A stretch of DNA of 64,000 nucleotides from Streptosporangium roseum DSM 43021 (GTDB lineage Bacteria; Actinomycetota; Actinomycetes; Streptosporangiales; Streptosporangiaceae), in NCBI RefSeq assembly GCF_000024865.1, contig NC_013595.1:5766001-5830000 (forward strand). The letters are read 5' to 3'. The position numbers were made by a program, and so were the translations under genes. Shown here one piece after another: positions 34,933 to 44,421 of this stretch; the first letter of the stretch is position 1, and every line of letters begins with the position of its first letter. The notes under the pieces are model-generated. The model did not search any database and had not been told where the DNA came from. It worked only from the letters and a program-made list of their open reading frames with translations.

Positions 34933-37239
34933 GTGCGTAAGCTCATCACCATGCTCGCGGCCGGGCTGGTCGGGACGGCCCTGGGTGCCTCCGCGCTGCC
35001 CGGTCTCGCCTCGGCGGACCCGGGCCCCAAGCTTCCCGCCGCCAAGCCCGGTGACGGCCGGCATTCGGATGCGACCAGTCCGTTCGCGATCGAAGAGCAG
35101 TCTCTTCGGACCAGAGCCATGAAGCAGGCGCTGTCCGCCCCCCAGGCACGCGCGCTCCCCTCAGGCAAGGTCAAGGTCGGCGACCGCTACGTCGAACTCG
35201 CGCTCGAACGCAAGGACAAGATTTTCACCGTGCTCGCCGAATTCGGCGACAAAATCGACAACACGACCCTGCACGGAGGAACGATCCGCTACGGCGGCGT
35301 ACCCGGCCCGCTGCACAACCGGATCCCCAAGCCCCAGCGGAGCTACGACAACCACACGCTCTGGCAGCCGGACTTCAACCGGGCCTACTACCAGGACATC
35401 TATTTCAACGGCTCAAAGGGGGCCAACTCGCTCCGTAACTTCTACCGGCTCCAGTCCGCCGGCCGGTACGACTTCGACGGCTACGTCTCCGACTGGGTGA
35501 AGGTTCCCTACAACGAGTCCCGTTACGGCACGCCGCGCTGCGACAGCGGCCTGGACTGCGACCTCCCCCTGTTCGATTTCGTCAGGGACTCGGCCAACGC
35601 CTGGTACGACGCCGAGCGCGCCAAGGGCCGCAGCGTCGAGGACATCACGGCCGAGCTCAAGTCCTACGACGTCTGGGACCGCTACGACCACGACTTCGAC
35701 GGCGACTTCGACGAGCCCGACGGCTACCTCGACCGGTTCCAGGTGATCCACGCCGGCGTCGACGAGACGTGGGGCGGCGGCGCGCAGGGCGCAGACGCGC
35801 TGTGGGCGGTCAACCACGACGCCTACTGGAACACGCGCGGAAGCTCCGGCCCCGCAGGCAACCTGCGAGGCGGCACCCAGATCGGCGACACCGGCGTCTG
35901 GGTCGGCAGGTTCCTGACCGCCGGCGAGAACAGCGGCGTCGGCCTGATCGCCCACGAGTACGGCCACGACCTGGGCTTACCCGACCTGTACGACGGTGGC
36001 GGGAGCAACAGCGTCCAGTTCTGGTCGCTCATGTCCAGTGCCTCGTACTTGAGCAGGAAGAACGGGCAGAGCGGCGAGTACCCCGGAGACCTGGACGCCT
36101 GGAGCAAACTGCGGCTCGGCTGGCTGGCCTACGACAGGGCCAAGGCCGCCACGGCGTCCACGCACACCCTCGGCGTGAGCTCCTACAACACCGCAGACCC
36201 GCAGGCCGTCATCGTCGATCTGCCGCCGCGCCGGGTCGACACCGAGTTGGTCCAACCCGTCCAGGGCTCCCACCAGTGGTGGAGCGGCAGGGGGGACTAC
36301 CTCAACGAGACGCTCACGCGCCAGATCGACCTCACCGGCGTGACGTCGGCGGCCCTGAACGCCAGAGTCTGGTATCAGATCGAGCAGGATTTCGACTATC
36401 TCTACGCCGAGGTCTCCGAGGACGGCAAGGTCTGGACACCGATCGGCGGCACCGTCGGCGGGCAGCCGATCCCGAGCGTCAACGGCGTCCCCGGTATCAC
36501 CGGCCTCAGCGGCTGGACGGACCTGAGCCTCCCACTGGACGCCTACGCGGGCAAGAAGATCCAGTTCCGGTTCCGCTACTTCACCGATACCAACACCACC
36601 GAGAACGGCTTCATCGTCGACGCCATCACCGGCGCCGTCACCGACGACGCGGAGAACGGCGACAACGGCTGGACCGCGGCGGGCTTCAGCCGCGTCGGCA
36701 AGATCGCGACCAAGGAGCACCCCCGCTCCTACATAGCCGAGAACCGGCGCTACACCGGCTATGGCGCCTACCTCAGAACCGGTCCCTACAGCGCCGGCTT
36801 CGCCAACAACCCCGCCCGGCGCGAGATCTATGAGCACTACCCCTACCGGGAGGGCGTCCTCGTCTGGCTCTGGGACACCTACTACACCGACAACGCCACC
36901 CGTAACCACCCCGGCGAGGGCATGATCCTGCCGATCGACGCCCACCCGATCCCTCTGCTCTGGAAAGACAACAGCATGGTCAACGACCGGATCCAGGGCT
37001 TCGACGCCCCCTTCGGCCTGTCTCCCACCGGCCGTTTCGCACTGCACAGGGACAGCGCCAAGACGGTCTTCCCCTCGCTCCCCGCCACCCCGGCCTTCAA
37101 CGACCGCAGCGGCGTTTACTGGTACAGCACCAACCCCTTGCGCGGCGTCCGGCCGCCCGACAGCAACACCGAGATCAAGGTGACCCGGGAAGCCTCCGGG
37201 GGCCTTCGCACCACCATCACGGTGGGTCCCGCCTCCTGA
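34933..37239 (+). CDS. Secreted M6-family metalloprotease (immune inhibitor A-like)
   Basis: 768 residues from a GTG with AAAGGA about 11 nt upstream. Sec signal peptide at 1-28 (cleavage near ASA-DP), then a propeptide, then the catalytic domain with HEYGHDLGLPD (zinc site HEYGH at 341-345). EF-hand-like DHDFDGDFDEPDGYLD precedes it. The second half has beta-sandwich modules typical of immune inhibitor A (MAM-like jelly-roll). Exported, calcium- and zinc-dependent protease for protein breakdown or developmental lysis. Followed by the cytosolic S9 peptidase gene on the same strand, but with its own promoter region. Confidence 0.93.
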   Translation: MRKLITMLAAGLVGTALGASALPGLASADPGPKLPAAKPGDGRHSDATSPFAIEEQSLRTRAMKQALSAPQARALPSGKVKVGDRYVELALERKDKIFTVLAEFGDKIDNTTLHGGTIRYGGVPGPLHNRIPKPQRSYDNHTLWQPDFNRAYYQDIYFNGSKGANSLRNFYRLQSAGRYDFDGYVSDWVKVPYNESRYGTPRCDSGLDCDLPLFDFVRDSANAWYDAERAKGRSVEDITAELKSYDVWDRYDHDFDGDFDEPDGYLDRFQVIHAGVDETWGGGAQGADALWAVNHDAYWNTRGSSGPAGNLRGGTQIGDTGVWVGRFLTAGENSGVGLIAHEYGHDLGLPDLYDGGGSNSVQFWSLMSSASYLSRKNGQSGEYPGDLDAWSKLRLGWLAYDRAKAATASTHTLGVSSYNTADPQAVIVDLPPRRVDTELVQPVQGSHQWWSGRGDYLNETLTRQIDLTGVTSAALNARVWYQIEQDFDYLYAEVSEDGKVWTPIGGTVGGQPIPSVNGVPGITGLSGWTDLSLPLDAYAGKKIQFRFRYFTDTNTTENGFIVDAITGAVTDDAENGDNGWTAAGFSRVGKIATKEHPRSYIAENRRYTGYGAYLRTGPYSAGFANNPARREIYEHYPYREGVLVWLWDTYYTDNATRNHPGEGMILPIDAHPIPLLWKDNSMVNDRIQGFDAPFGLSPTGRFALHRDSAKTVFPSLPATPAFNDRSGVYWYSTNPLRGVRPPDSNTEIKVTREASGGLRTTITVGPAS

Positions 37240-37279
37240 ACGGGTGCGGGCCCGCATCCCGCCGGGCCCGCCCCTCCCC

Positions 37280-37327
37280 TTTCCCCGCGGACGGTCCGGA
37301 CAGTTTCCCCGCGAACGGTCCGGGCAG
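37280..37327. repeat. 24-bp tandem direct repeat
   Basis: Two adjacent 24-bp units (37280-37303 and 37304-37327, starting TTTCCCCGCG) differ at two positions. They fall between the M6 and S9 genes, just before the palindrome at the S9 start. Confidence 0.85.
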
Positions 37328-37344
37328 CCTCTGGCGGAGCAGTG

Positions 37345-37368
37345 TGCAATGTGATATTTCACATTGCA
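37345..37368. promoter_or_regulatory. Perfect 10-4-10 palindrome overlapping a start codon
   Basis: TGCAATGTGA (37345-37354), TATT, TCACATTGCA (37359-37368). The last base is the A of the S9 peptidase ATG. The inner TGTGA-N4-TCACA resembles CRP-type half-sites but with a 4-bp, not 6-bp, spacer. A protein bound here would cover the transcription and translation start. Confidence 0.75.
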
Positions 37369-39419
37369 TGCTCTCTGACAAACTCCTCGCTCGTCTCGCC
37401 GCCACAGGGCGGTTCGCCTACGGCTCTCCCCGAGCCCTGACCATCTCCCCGGACGGGTCGCTGGTGCTGTTCCTGCGTTCCAGCGGCCCCGAAGACCCCG
37501 TCGAGCGGCTCTGGGCGCTCGACGTCGCCACCGGCGTGGAACGGCTGCTGGCCGAACCCGCAGAGGGCCCGCACGATCTACCGGCCGAGGAGCGCGCCCT
37601 GCGCGAGCGGCTGCGCCTGTGGGCGCCCGGTATCGGCTCCTACGCCACCGACGGCTCCGTCGTCGTGTACGCGCTGGGCGGACGGCTCTTCCGGGTGGAC
37701 GTCACCACCGCCACCGTGGAGGAGATCCCGGCCGCCGGCCCCGTCTTCGACCCCCGGCCGTCCGGGGACAGGATCGCCTACGTGTCCGCCGGGCGGATCT
37801 ACGTCCACGAGAACGGCGGCGACCGCCTGATCGCCGGCGAATCCCACGTCACCTGGGGTGTCGCGGAGTTCGCCGCCGCCGAGGAGCTCGGCAGGCACCG
37901 GGGGCACTGGTGGGCGCCCGACGGTTCGGCGCTCCTGGCCACCCGGGTGGACGAGACCCGCGTGCGGCGCCGGCGACTGGCCGACCCCTCCCGGCCCGAG
38001 CTGGCGGCGCCGGAGCCGGCCTATCCGCAGGCGGGCGGTCCGAACGCGGCCGTCGAGCTGCACCTGCTCGGGCTGGACGGCGCGCGCAGGCAGATCCTGT
38101 GGGACGACATCGGGTTCCCCTACCTGTCGGCGGTGGACTGGAGCGAACCCGACCGGCCCACGATCACCGTGCTGGACCGGCTCCAGCAGAACGGCCGGCT
38201 CCTCGCGGTCGACCTCGCCACCGGCACGACCCTCCCCCTGGCGGAGTTCTCCGACCCGCGCTGGATCGAGGCCGTGCCCGGCACCCCCTCGCTCCTGGCC
38301 GGCGGCCGGATCCTGACCGCGGTCGAGGCAGACGACACCCAGGCACTGGCGATCGACGGCACCGTGGTGACCCCCTCGTGGCTGTACGTGCGGCGTGTCG
38401 CGGGCTCCCTGGGCCACGACCTGCTCATCGAGGGCAGCGAGGCCGACCCCGCCGAGCAGCACGTCTACCGCCTCGGGCCAACCGGTGCGCTGGCCAGGAT
38501 CACCCATGAGCCCGGCGTGCACAGTGCCCTGACCGGCGGCCCGACCGTGGTCCTGACCAGCGGTTCGCTGGAGACTGCCCGCACCCGCAGGGTCGTCTAC
38601 CCCGGTGGTCTCGTACAGGACGCCGCCGTGGAGCTCGGCGACCTGTCGGCGGCGTCGCCGTACCGGCCGGAGCCGGTTCTGGACCGGGTGACCGAGCACC
38701 GCCTGCCCTCCGCGGTGCTCTACCCGAGCGGGCACGTGCCCGGCGAGAAGCTGCCGGTCCTCCTCGACGTGTACGGCGGGCCCGGCTACCAGGCGATCGC
38801 CGCCGAACCGGGCCGGTGGATCCGCAAGCAGTGGTGGGCCGACCAGGGTTTCGCCGTCGTGACGATCGACAACCGGGGCACGCCGAACGTATCGGTCTCC
38901 TTCAGTCAGGCGATCTTCCGGCGCTTCTCGCAGGTGACGCTGGACGACCAGGTCGCGGGGCTGCACGAGCTCGCGGGCAAGCACCCCGACCTCGACCTGT
39001 CCAGGGTCGGCGTGCGCGGCTGGTCGTACGGCGGCTACTTCGCGGCACTGGCCGTGCTCCGGCGCCCCGACGTCTTTCACGCCGCCTGCGCGGGCGCCCC
39101 TCCCACCGACTTCCGCTGGTACGACACCGCCTACACCGAGCGATACCTCGGCCTGCCCGAGGAGAACGCCTCCGGATACGACGGCGACTCGCTGATCGCC
39201 GACGCCCCCCGGCTTGAGCGGCCGCTGCTGCTCATCCACGGCCTGGCCGACGACAACGTCTATCCGCTGCACACCCTGCGCCTGTCCGAGGCCCTGACCC
39301 GGGCCGGACGGCCGCACTCCACGCTCCTGCTTCCCGGTGTCAGCCACATGACCCCGGACGGCGTCGCGGAGAACCTCATGGCGATCGAACTCGACTTCCT
39401 CCGCCGCAATCTCCGCTGA
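37368..39419 (+). CDS. S9 family peptidase (DPP-IV / prolyl oligopeptidase type)
   Basis: 683 residues. N-terminal beta-propeller (repeated GSLVLFLRSSGP, RLWALDV) with the DPP-IV-type HWWAPDG motif and Glu-Glu region (EFAAAEELGRHRGHWW), then the hydrolase domain with nucleophile Ser553 in GWSYGG, acid in HGLADDNVYPLH and His in GVSHM. Cuts peptides after X-Pro or X-Ala from the N-terminus. No signal peptide, so it works in the cytosol on imported peptides. ATG at 37368 chosen; there is no ribosome site close upstream, so it is probably leaderless, with the palindrome as operator. Confidence 0.9.
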   Translation: MLSDKLLARLAATGRFAYGSPRALTISPDGSLVLFLRSSGPEDPVERLWALDVATGVERLLAEPAEGPHDLPAEERALRERLRLWAPGIGSYATDGSVVVYALGGRLFRVDVTTATVEEIPAAGPVFDPRPSGDRIAYVSAGRIYVHENGGDRLIAGESHVTWGVAEFAAAEELGRHRGHWWAPDGSALLATRVDETRVRRRRLADPSRPELAAPEPAYPQAGGPNAAVELHLLGLDGARRQILWDDIGFPYLSAVDWSEPDRPTITVLDRLQQNGRLLAVDLATGTTLPLAEFSDPRWIEAVPGTPSLLAGGRILTAVEADDTQALAIDGTVVTPSWLYVRRVAGSLGHDLLIEGSEADPAEQHVYRLGPTGALARITHEPGVHSALTGGPTVVLTSGSLETARTRRVVYPGGLVQDAAVELGDLSAASPYRPEPVLDRVTEHRLPSAVLYPSGHVPGEKLPVLLDVYGGPGYQAIAAEPGRWIRKQWWADQGFAVVTIDNRGTPNVSVSFSQAIFRRFSQVTLDDQVAGLHELAGKHPDLDLSRVGVRGWSYGGYFAALAVLRRPDVFHAACAGAPPTDFRWYDTAYTERYLGLPEENASGYDGDSLIADAPRLERPLLLIHGLADDNVYPLHTLRLSEALTRAGRPHSTLLLPGVSHMTPDGVAENLMAIELDFLRRNLR

Positions 39420-39629
39420 TCACTGCCGTCTCCCCGGCTCCGGACAGGTTCCGCGACATCCTTGCGGGGCGCACGCCGTCCCGTCCTTGACCGTTCCTGT
39501 GTCTCGCGACTCGGAAACGTGGACGGTGGCACGGCGCGCGCCCCACTCGATTACGGAACAGCATCCGTCACGACGGCAGAAGAGCCATATGTGCGCCCCT
39601 CACTCCTTCATCGGGATCGGAGGACAGGC

Positions 39630-40844
39630 TTATCCACTGGTGACCAGCTCATCCGGAGAGGCGGCGCTCGAGGACTTCCGGCCGGTGGCGAGCCTGAGGA
39701 GCAGCGAAGCCGCTGTCAGCGCCACACCGAACCAGACGACACTCGTGACACCTGCATTATCGGCGAACAGTCCACCGAAAAGCGCTCCGAGTGCGATGGA
39801 TGTGTTGTATGCCATGGTGTTGAGCGACATCGCGGCTTCGAAGGTTTTCGGCGCCGCAGCGAGCGTCATGTTGACCTGGCACAGCTGCACCACGCCGAAG
39901 GAAAGCCCCCAGAGGACCAGCGAAACAATCGAACCGGCCTGCCCGTCACCGATCGTGAGCAGCAACAGCAGGGACACCACGAGTCCCACGATGCCGACGA
40001 CGAAGCTGCCCCTCAGATTTTTGTTCACCGTGTATCCGGCGATAAAGTTTCCGACGGCGCCTCCGACACCGAAAATTATCAGCACTACGGTGATGAAGAC
40101 GGGCGTGGCGGACGCATTCTCCTCCAAGAAGGGCCGCACAAAAGTGTACGCCCCGAAATGGCCGAGCACGAAGAACACGACGATGAACAACACCAGGCGT
40201 AGCTGCACGTTCTTGAGCGGGAGCCCGAAGACCTCCCGGACCGAGACCGCGTTCGCCGACGGCAGCGACGGGACCACGGCAGTGACCGCGAGGAACACCA
40301 GCACGCTGAGGCCGGCCCAGATGAGAAACGTGGTCCGCCAGTCGGTGAGGCTTTCGAGGATTGTTCCCAGCGGTATGCCCACCACCGTGGCGATCGAGAT
40401 GCCGGACATCACGACTGCGGCCGCCCTGCTCGCGTGGCGTTCCGGAACAAGGCGCATCGCCATGCTCACGCCTATGGCCCAGAACACGCCGCTGGCGAAT
40501 CCCATGATGAGCCGCGTCGTCAAGATCAGTGCGTAGTTCGGCGAGACGGCGGTGATCAGGTTTCCCAGAGCCAATATCGCCAGTAGCGTGGACAGCAGCA
40601 CGCGCCGGTTGACGCGCCTGGTCCAGGCCACGATGAACGGTACGCCCAGCCCGGCCGAGATGCCCTGCAAAGTAACCATCAGCCCGGCGACACCCACCGA
40701 TATACCCAGGCTCGCGCTCAGCGGAGTGAGCAGGCCGATGGGCATCAGCTCGGTGGTGAGGAAGACGAACAAGCTGGCCGTGATCGCGGCGACACCCAGC
40801 CATGCCTTCAGGGGCGAGGACGGGCGTTCATCCTGTGTGAGCAT
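39630..40844 (-). CDS. MFS exporter, DHA1 (AraJ/sugar-efflux-like) type
   Basis: 404 residues, 12 helices, ATG with AGAGAGAAG upstream. Typical start: LFVFLTTELMPIGLLTPLSASLGISVGVAGLMVTLQG and the loop RRVNRRVLL. Exports drugs, sugars or related small compounds. The coding region is less GC-rich than its neighbours, with A/T-ending codons around 39900-40200, which may indicate transfer. The 210 bp downstream (39420-39629) hold no visible gene. Confidence 0.88.
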   Translation of the reverse strand: MLTQDERPSSPLKAWLGVAAITASLFVFLTTELMPIGLLTPLSASLGISVGVAGLMVTLQGISAGLGVPFIVAWTRRVNRRVLLSTLLAILALGNLITAVSPNYALILTTRLIMGFASGVFWAIGVSMAMRLVPERHASRAAAVVMSGISIATVVGIPLGTILESLTDWRTTFLIWAGLSVLVFLAVTAVVPSLPSANAVSVREVFGLPLKNVQLRLVLFIVVFFVLGHFGAYTFVRPFLEENASATPVFITVVLIIFGVGGAVGNFIAGYTVNKNLRGSFVVGIVGLVVSLLLLLTIGDGQAGSIVSLVLWGLSFGVVQLCQVNMTLAAAPKTFEAAMSLNTMAYNTSIALGALFGGLFADNAGVTSVVWFGVALTAASLLLRLATGRKSSSAASPDELVTSG

Positions 40845-40999
40845 TTCTTCTCTCTGACTTTTTGGATTATGGACTTACGGATGAACTGCGGCACCATGGC
40901 GCCGGCTGCAGCCATCGGGCTCCGCACCCGAGTTGCGTGATGTCCCGAAATCTCTTCGCCGAACACCTATGGGCCGCTCCGGGAGTTGCCCGCGTGTCG

Positions 41000-41956
41000 T
41001 CATGGACGTTTCCCCTCCATGTCCATGACGGGCTTCGGTTCGGGTGGCGCGGGATTGTCACTGCCCGGAGGATCGTGGGGGCCGGGCCCTCGCGTCTTGA
41101 CCGGCCGGGGCTGTGCGAGCAGCGCGGCAACGATGATCACCAGGATTCCGACCAGCTGCGGAATCGACAACGTCTCGTGCAGGAACAGATATCCGAGGAG
41201 GGTTGCGACAATCGGGCTGCCCAGGACAAGGAAGGAGACCGCCAGTGCCGGCAGCCTCTCTATCCCGCGGAACCAGATCGCATAACTGATTACAGCGCCC
41301 AGGAGGATGAGATAGGCGAATCCGATGAGGTTGGTGCCGGTGATGGTGGCCGGCAGCCCTTCGATGGAGAGCGCGAAGGGCAGCAGTACGAGTCCGCCTG
41401 CGACGAGCTGCCAGCCGGTGAAGGGAAGCAGCCCCACTCCGTCCGGGCGTCCCCACCGTTTGGTCAGCGTGATGCCGGTGGCCATGCAGGCCGCTCCGCC
41501 CAGCGCCGCCGCCACACCGACGAAATCCAGTGCCACTATCCCCTTGAACACCAGCAGCGCGACACCGCCCGCGCCGAGGACGCAGGCCACCACGTGCGTG
41601 AACCGGATCCTGTCCCCGAGGAACAGCGCCGCCAGGATCAGTACGAACATCGGCTGCACCGACATGATCATCGCTGCGACACCACCCGGTAGGCGATAGG
41701 CCGCGACGAACAGCAGGAAGAGGAACGCGCCGATGTTGAGCGTTCCGAGCACCAGGGTGCGCCACAGCCAGATCCAGGTCGGCAGCGTGCGGGTGAAGGC
41801 CAGCAGGATCAGGCCCGCGGGAAGCGCCCGCACGGTGGCGGCCAGCAACGGGCGGTCCGGCGGCAACCACTCAGTCGTCGCCAGATAGGTGCTTCCCCAG
41901 ATCGCCGGTGCCAGCGCTGTCACACCCGCGGTGAGGAGTTGCCGGCCGCTCTTCAT
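41000..41956 (-). CDS. EamA-family (DMT) transporter
   Basis: 318 residues, ten helices in two EamA repeats (PAIWGSTYLATTEWLPPDRPLLAATVRALPAGL; MATGITLTKRWGR in the second). Exports metabolites or amino acids. ATG with GGAGG about 10 nt upstream. Runs in the same direction as the DsbA-like gene, 193 bp apart with nothing else visible in that gap. A decayed paralogue lies at 42841-43180. Confidence 0.9.
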   Translation of the reverse strand: MKSGRQLLTAGVTALAPAIWGSTYLATTEWLPPDRPLLAATVRALPAGLILLAFTRTLPTWIWLWRTLVLGTLNIGAFLFLLFVAAYRLPGGVAAMIMSVQPMFVLILAALFLGDRIRFTHVVACVLGAGGVALLVFKGIVALDFVGVAAALGGAACMATGITLTKRWGRPDGVGLLPFTGWQLVAGGLVLLPFALSIEGLPATITGTNLIGFAYLILLGAVISYAIWFRGIERLPALAVSFLVLGSPIVATLLGYLFLHETLSIPQLVGILVIIVAALLAQPRPVKTRGPGPHDPPGSDNPAPPEPKPVMDMEGKRP

Positions 41957-42149
41957 GCCGCGCCGGCCTCCGTACCGGAGTATCTGTCATCGAAGGCGCC
42001 GATGCCGGGCAACCTGTATGCGTTCACGTTCAACCATTCCTCGATAGTGGAGGGCACTGTCCGCAGCTCCGGACAGCGGTTACCGGCAGCGACGATGCCC
42101 TCAGGAGGGGCTGCCGCCCGTGTGGCGCGGCGACCAGCCACCACGTGCG

Positions 42150-42794
42150 CTAGTCGAAGACGGGTTCGCGGGTGCGGGTGCGTTTGAGTTCGAAGAAGCC
42201 GTCGGTGCCCGCCACGGCGAGGACACCGTCCCAGAGGCGGCCGGCGGCCTCGCCACGCGGGATCGGAGAGACCACCGGGCCGAAGAACGCGATGAGTTCG
42301 CCGTCGGCCCCGGGAACATGGATGACGGGAGTGCCGACCTCGGCGCCGACGAGGTCCATGCCGGCGTGGTGACTGGCGCGGAGTGCCTCGTCGTATTCGG
42401 TCGCGTCCGCCGCCTCGGCGAGCTCTGCCGGCAGATCGGCATCGGCAAGGGCGGCGAGCAGCATGTCTCGCCCCAGGCCGGCCTCCCGGTGATGGATCCG
42501 GGTTCCCATGGCGGTGTAGAGCGGCCGCAGCACCTCGGGACCGTGCTGCTGCTCGGCTGCGATGCAGACACGCACCGGCCCCCAGCCCTCGACCATGCCC
42601 CTCCTGTATTTCTCCGGCACTTCCCGCCCCTCGTTGAGCACCGAGAGGCTCATCACGTGGAAACGCGGTTCGATGGATCGCACCTGTTCGACCTCCAGCA
42701 GCCAGCGGGAGGTGATCCACGCCCACGGACAGCGCGGATCGAACCACATATCGGCGACGGTGGCCGCCTGCTGCCCCGGTGGTGTGCTGTTCAT
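42150..42794 (-). CDS. DsbA-fold protein of the mycothiol-dependent nitroreductase family, no resolving Cys
   Basis: 214 residues. Same family as the protein at 7710-8339: MWFDPRCPWAWITSRWLLEVEQVR, HVMSLSVLNEGR, EVGTPVIHV. The active site is CPWA (Cys22, Ala25) instead of CPWC, again a single cysteine. Cytosolic. AGAGGACG precedes the ATG. It lies between an intact EamA transporter and a decayed EamA copy, so its partner gene may have been lost. Confidence 0.83.
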   Translation of the reverse strand: MNSTPPGQQAATVADMWFDPRCPWAWITSRWLLEVEQVRSIEPRFHVMSLSVLNEGREVPEKYRRGMVEGWGPVRVCIAAEQQHGPEVLRPLYTAMGTRIHHREAGLGRDMLLAALADADLPAELAEAADATEYDEALRASHHAGMDLVGAEVGTPVIHVPGADGELIAFFGPVVSPIPRGEAAGRLWDGVLAVAGTDGFFELKRTRTREPVFD

Positions 42795-42840
42795 GATTCA
42801 CTCGTCCTCTCGATTGAGATCTGGTTGCCGCCTACGGCGC

Positions 42841-43180
42841 CCGGCGCTCCCGGACGAGGTGCCGGGCGGACAGGCCCTCACGGAGGACCGTCACGGCCAA
42901 AACGGCGACGATGAGCGGCCGGGCCGCCCCAAAGGCGGGCGGCGACGCCTCCCGACAGGCGTGCGGCCGGGGTGAACGGCGGTGGGAAGAACGGTCTGAC
43001 GTTCAGCACGCCGAGCGCCCCGGCTCCCCCTCACCACGCTCCGCGCGGCAGCGGCCGGGTGGCCTCCGGCGCGATCAGGCCTGCGGGCAACGCACGCAGG
43101 AGTCCGGCGAACAGCGGGTGTCCCGGCGGGAGAAGGCCGGCGGTGACGGCATATGTCGTGCCCCACGCCACGGGAGGAGC
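42841..43180 (-). pseudogene. Decayed EamA transporter gene (5' half, stop and frameshift)
   Basis: On the minus strand PPVAWGTTYAVTAGLLPPGHPLFAGLLRALPAGL matches helix 1-2 of the intact EamA protein. An in-frame TGA follows near 43031, after which the same frame continues GALGVLNVRPFF...LSGGVAA (matching LGTLNIGAFLF...LPGGVAA). A frameshift then moves the match to LIVAVLAVTVLREGLSARHLV. The remainder of the gene is absent. It diverges from the LysR gene, its likely former regulator. Confidence 0.75.
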
Positions 43181-43290
43181 TCCGTCAAGACGGTGCGAGG
43201 CGGATTCCCATGGGAAACACCGCTGCCGGCTCCGTCCGGAAACCCTCTGTGCTGCTGGACTTGTCACGCTCACAGTCTCACCCGGCAGCT

Positions 43291-43340
43291 ATTGATGAGT
43301 CCAACACATGATTGTCACCTCATCAATCTTGATACAAGAT
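43291..43340. promoter_or_regulatory. LysR-type binding sites: two perfect inverted repeats
   Basis: ATTGATGAG (43291-43299) and CTCATCAAT (43319-43327) form a 9-bp inverted repeat with a 19-bp gap. ATCTTG-ATA-CAAGAT (43326-43340) is a 6-3-6 palindrome with the T-N11-A pattern of LysR regulators. Both lie just before lysR and face the decayed EamA gene. Confidence 0.7.
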
Positions 43341-43346
43341 AGATCC

Positions 43347-44255
43347 ATGGAGCTCCAGCAGATGCGCTACGTCGTCGCCGTCGCCGAGACGAACAGCTTC
43401 ACCCGGGCCGCCGAACGTTGTCTGGTTGTCCAGTCCGCCCTCAGCCACCAGATCGCGCGCCTGGAACGGGAGCTGGGCGCGAGACTCTTCGAGCGCACCA
43501 GCCGCCGGGTGCGACTGACACCGGCCGGTGCAGCGTTCCTCCCCGCCGCCCGTCAGTGCCTGGACGCCGCCGAGCGCGCAGCCACCGAGGTCGCCGCGGC
43601 TGTCGGCGAGGTACGCGGACGGCTCGCCGTGGGCCTGATCCCCACCGTCGCCGCGGTCGACATCCCAGGCGCCCTGCGTGACTTCCGCCGGCAGTACCCG
43701 TACGTGCGCATCAGCCTGCGCGTGGGCGCGAGTGACGAACTCGCCGAGCAGGTCAAGCAAGGAACCATCGAAGTGGCCTTCCTCGGGCTGCCGACCACAG
43801 CGCGGCCCCAGGGCGTCAACGTCCGTGAACTCGCCCGTGACCGGCTCGTCGCCGTGGTCGCACCGGACCACCCCCTCGCCGGAGAGCCGGCGGTCGACCT
43901 TCGCAGGCTCTCCGCCGAGGTATTCGTGGACCTGCCACCCAAGACAGCCGGACGCGCCCAATCCGACCAAGCCTTCTCAGCCGCCGGTCTCAGCCGCGAC
44001 GTCGCCTTCGAAGTGACCACCGCGGACTTCATGGCCCGACTGGTCGGGCAGGGCCTCTGCGTCGCCATGCTCCCCTCCGCCTACGCGCCCCAGCTCACCG
44101 GCGTAACCACCATCGAGGTCACTGACGCACCGGCCCGCGTCGAATACGTCATCTGGAGCCGCGTCAGCTGCACACCCGCGGCGACCGCCTTCCTCGCCAT
44201 TCTTGACATCCCGGCCGCACTCGGCACGGAACGGAACCAACACGACCTGGTGTGA
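43347..44255 (+). CDS. LysR-family transcriptional regulator
   Basis: 302 residues. N-terminal winged helix MELQQMRYVVAVAETNSFTRAAERCLVVQSALSHQIARLERELGARLFERTSRRVRLTPAG is textbook LysR, followed by a two-lobe effector domain. ATG at 43347 chosen because the domain starts there. It would normally control the divergent EamA gene, which has decayed, so it may now be an orphan or act on the DsbA-like or intact EamA gene. Confidence 0.92.
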   Translation: MELQQMRYVVAVAETNSFTRAAERCLVVQSALSHQIARLERELGARLFERTSRRVRLTPAGAAFLPAARQCLDAAERAATEVAAAVGEVRGRLAVGLIPTVAAVDIPGALRDFRRQYPYVRISLRVGASDELAEQVKQGTIEVAFLGLPTTARPQGVNVRELARDRLVAVVAPDHPLAGEPAVDLRRLSAEVFVDLPPKTAGRAQSDQAFSAAGLSRDVAFEVTTADFMARLVGQGLCVAMLPSAYAPQLTGVTTIEVTDAPARVEYVIWSRVSCTPAATAFLAILDIPAALGTERNQHDLV

Positions 44256-44367
44256 CCCGGCTCTGGTGTCGGGGGACGCCGGTCAGCGATATCCATCGGA
44301 CTGTCGGCGGTTACTACCGGCCCCCGACAAGGCGGGCTTGCTGAAATCGACACCTTCCCCATAGATG

Positions 44368-44400
44368 TGTACATCTTGCACATGTTGTGCGTGACGTACA
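44368..44400. promoter_or_regulatory. Operator of the toxin-antitoxin operon: nested palindrome
   Basis: GCACA-TGT-TGTGC (44378-44390) and the outer pair TGTAC (44368-44372) / GTACA (44396-44400) share the same centre (44384), giving one 33-bp imperfect palindrome 21 bp before the antitoxin ATG. Antitoxins of the Phd/YefM type repress their own operon by binding such dyads. Confidence 0.7.
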
Positions 44401-44421
44401 GGGTGTGCGTATCGTAGGGCC

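Noticed and set aside
44267..44329. Terminator after lysR (TGTCGGGGG ... CCCCCGACA)
   Set aside because: The 9-bp arms are separated by about 45 bases, too far for a convincing terminator.
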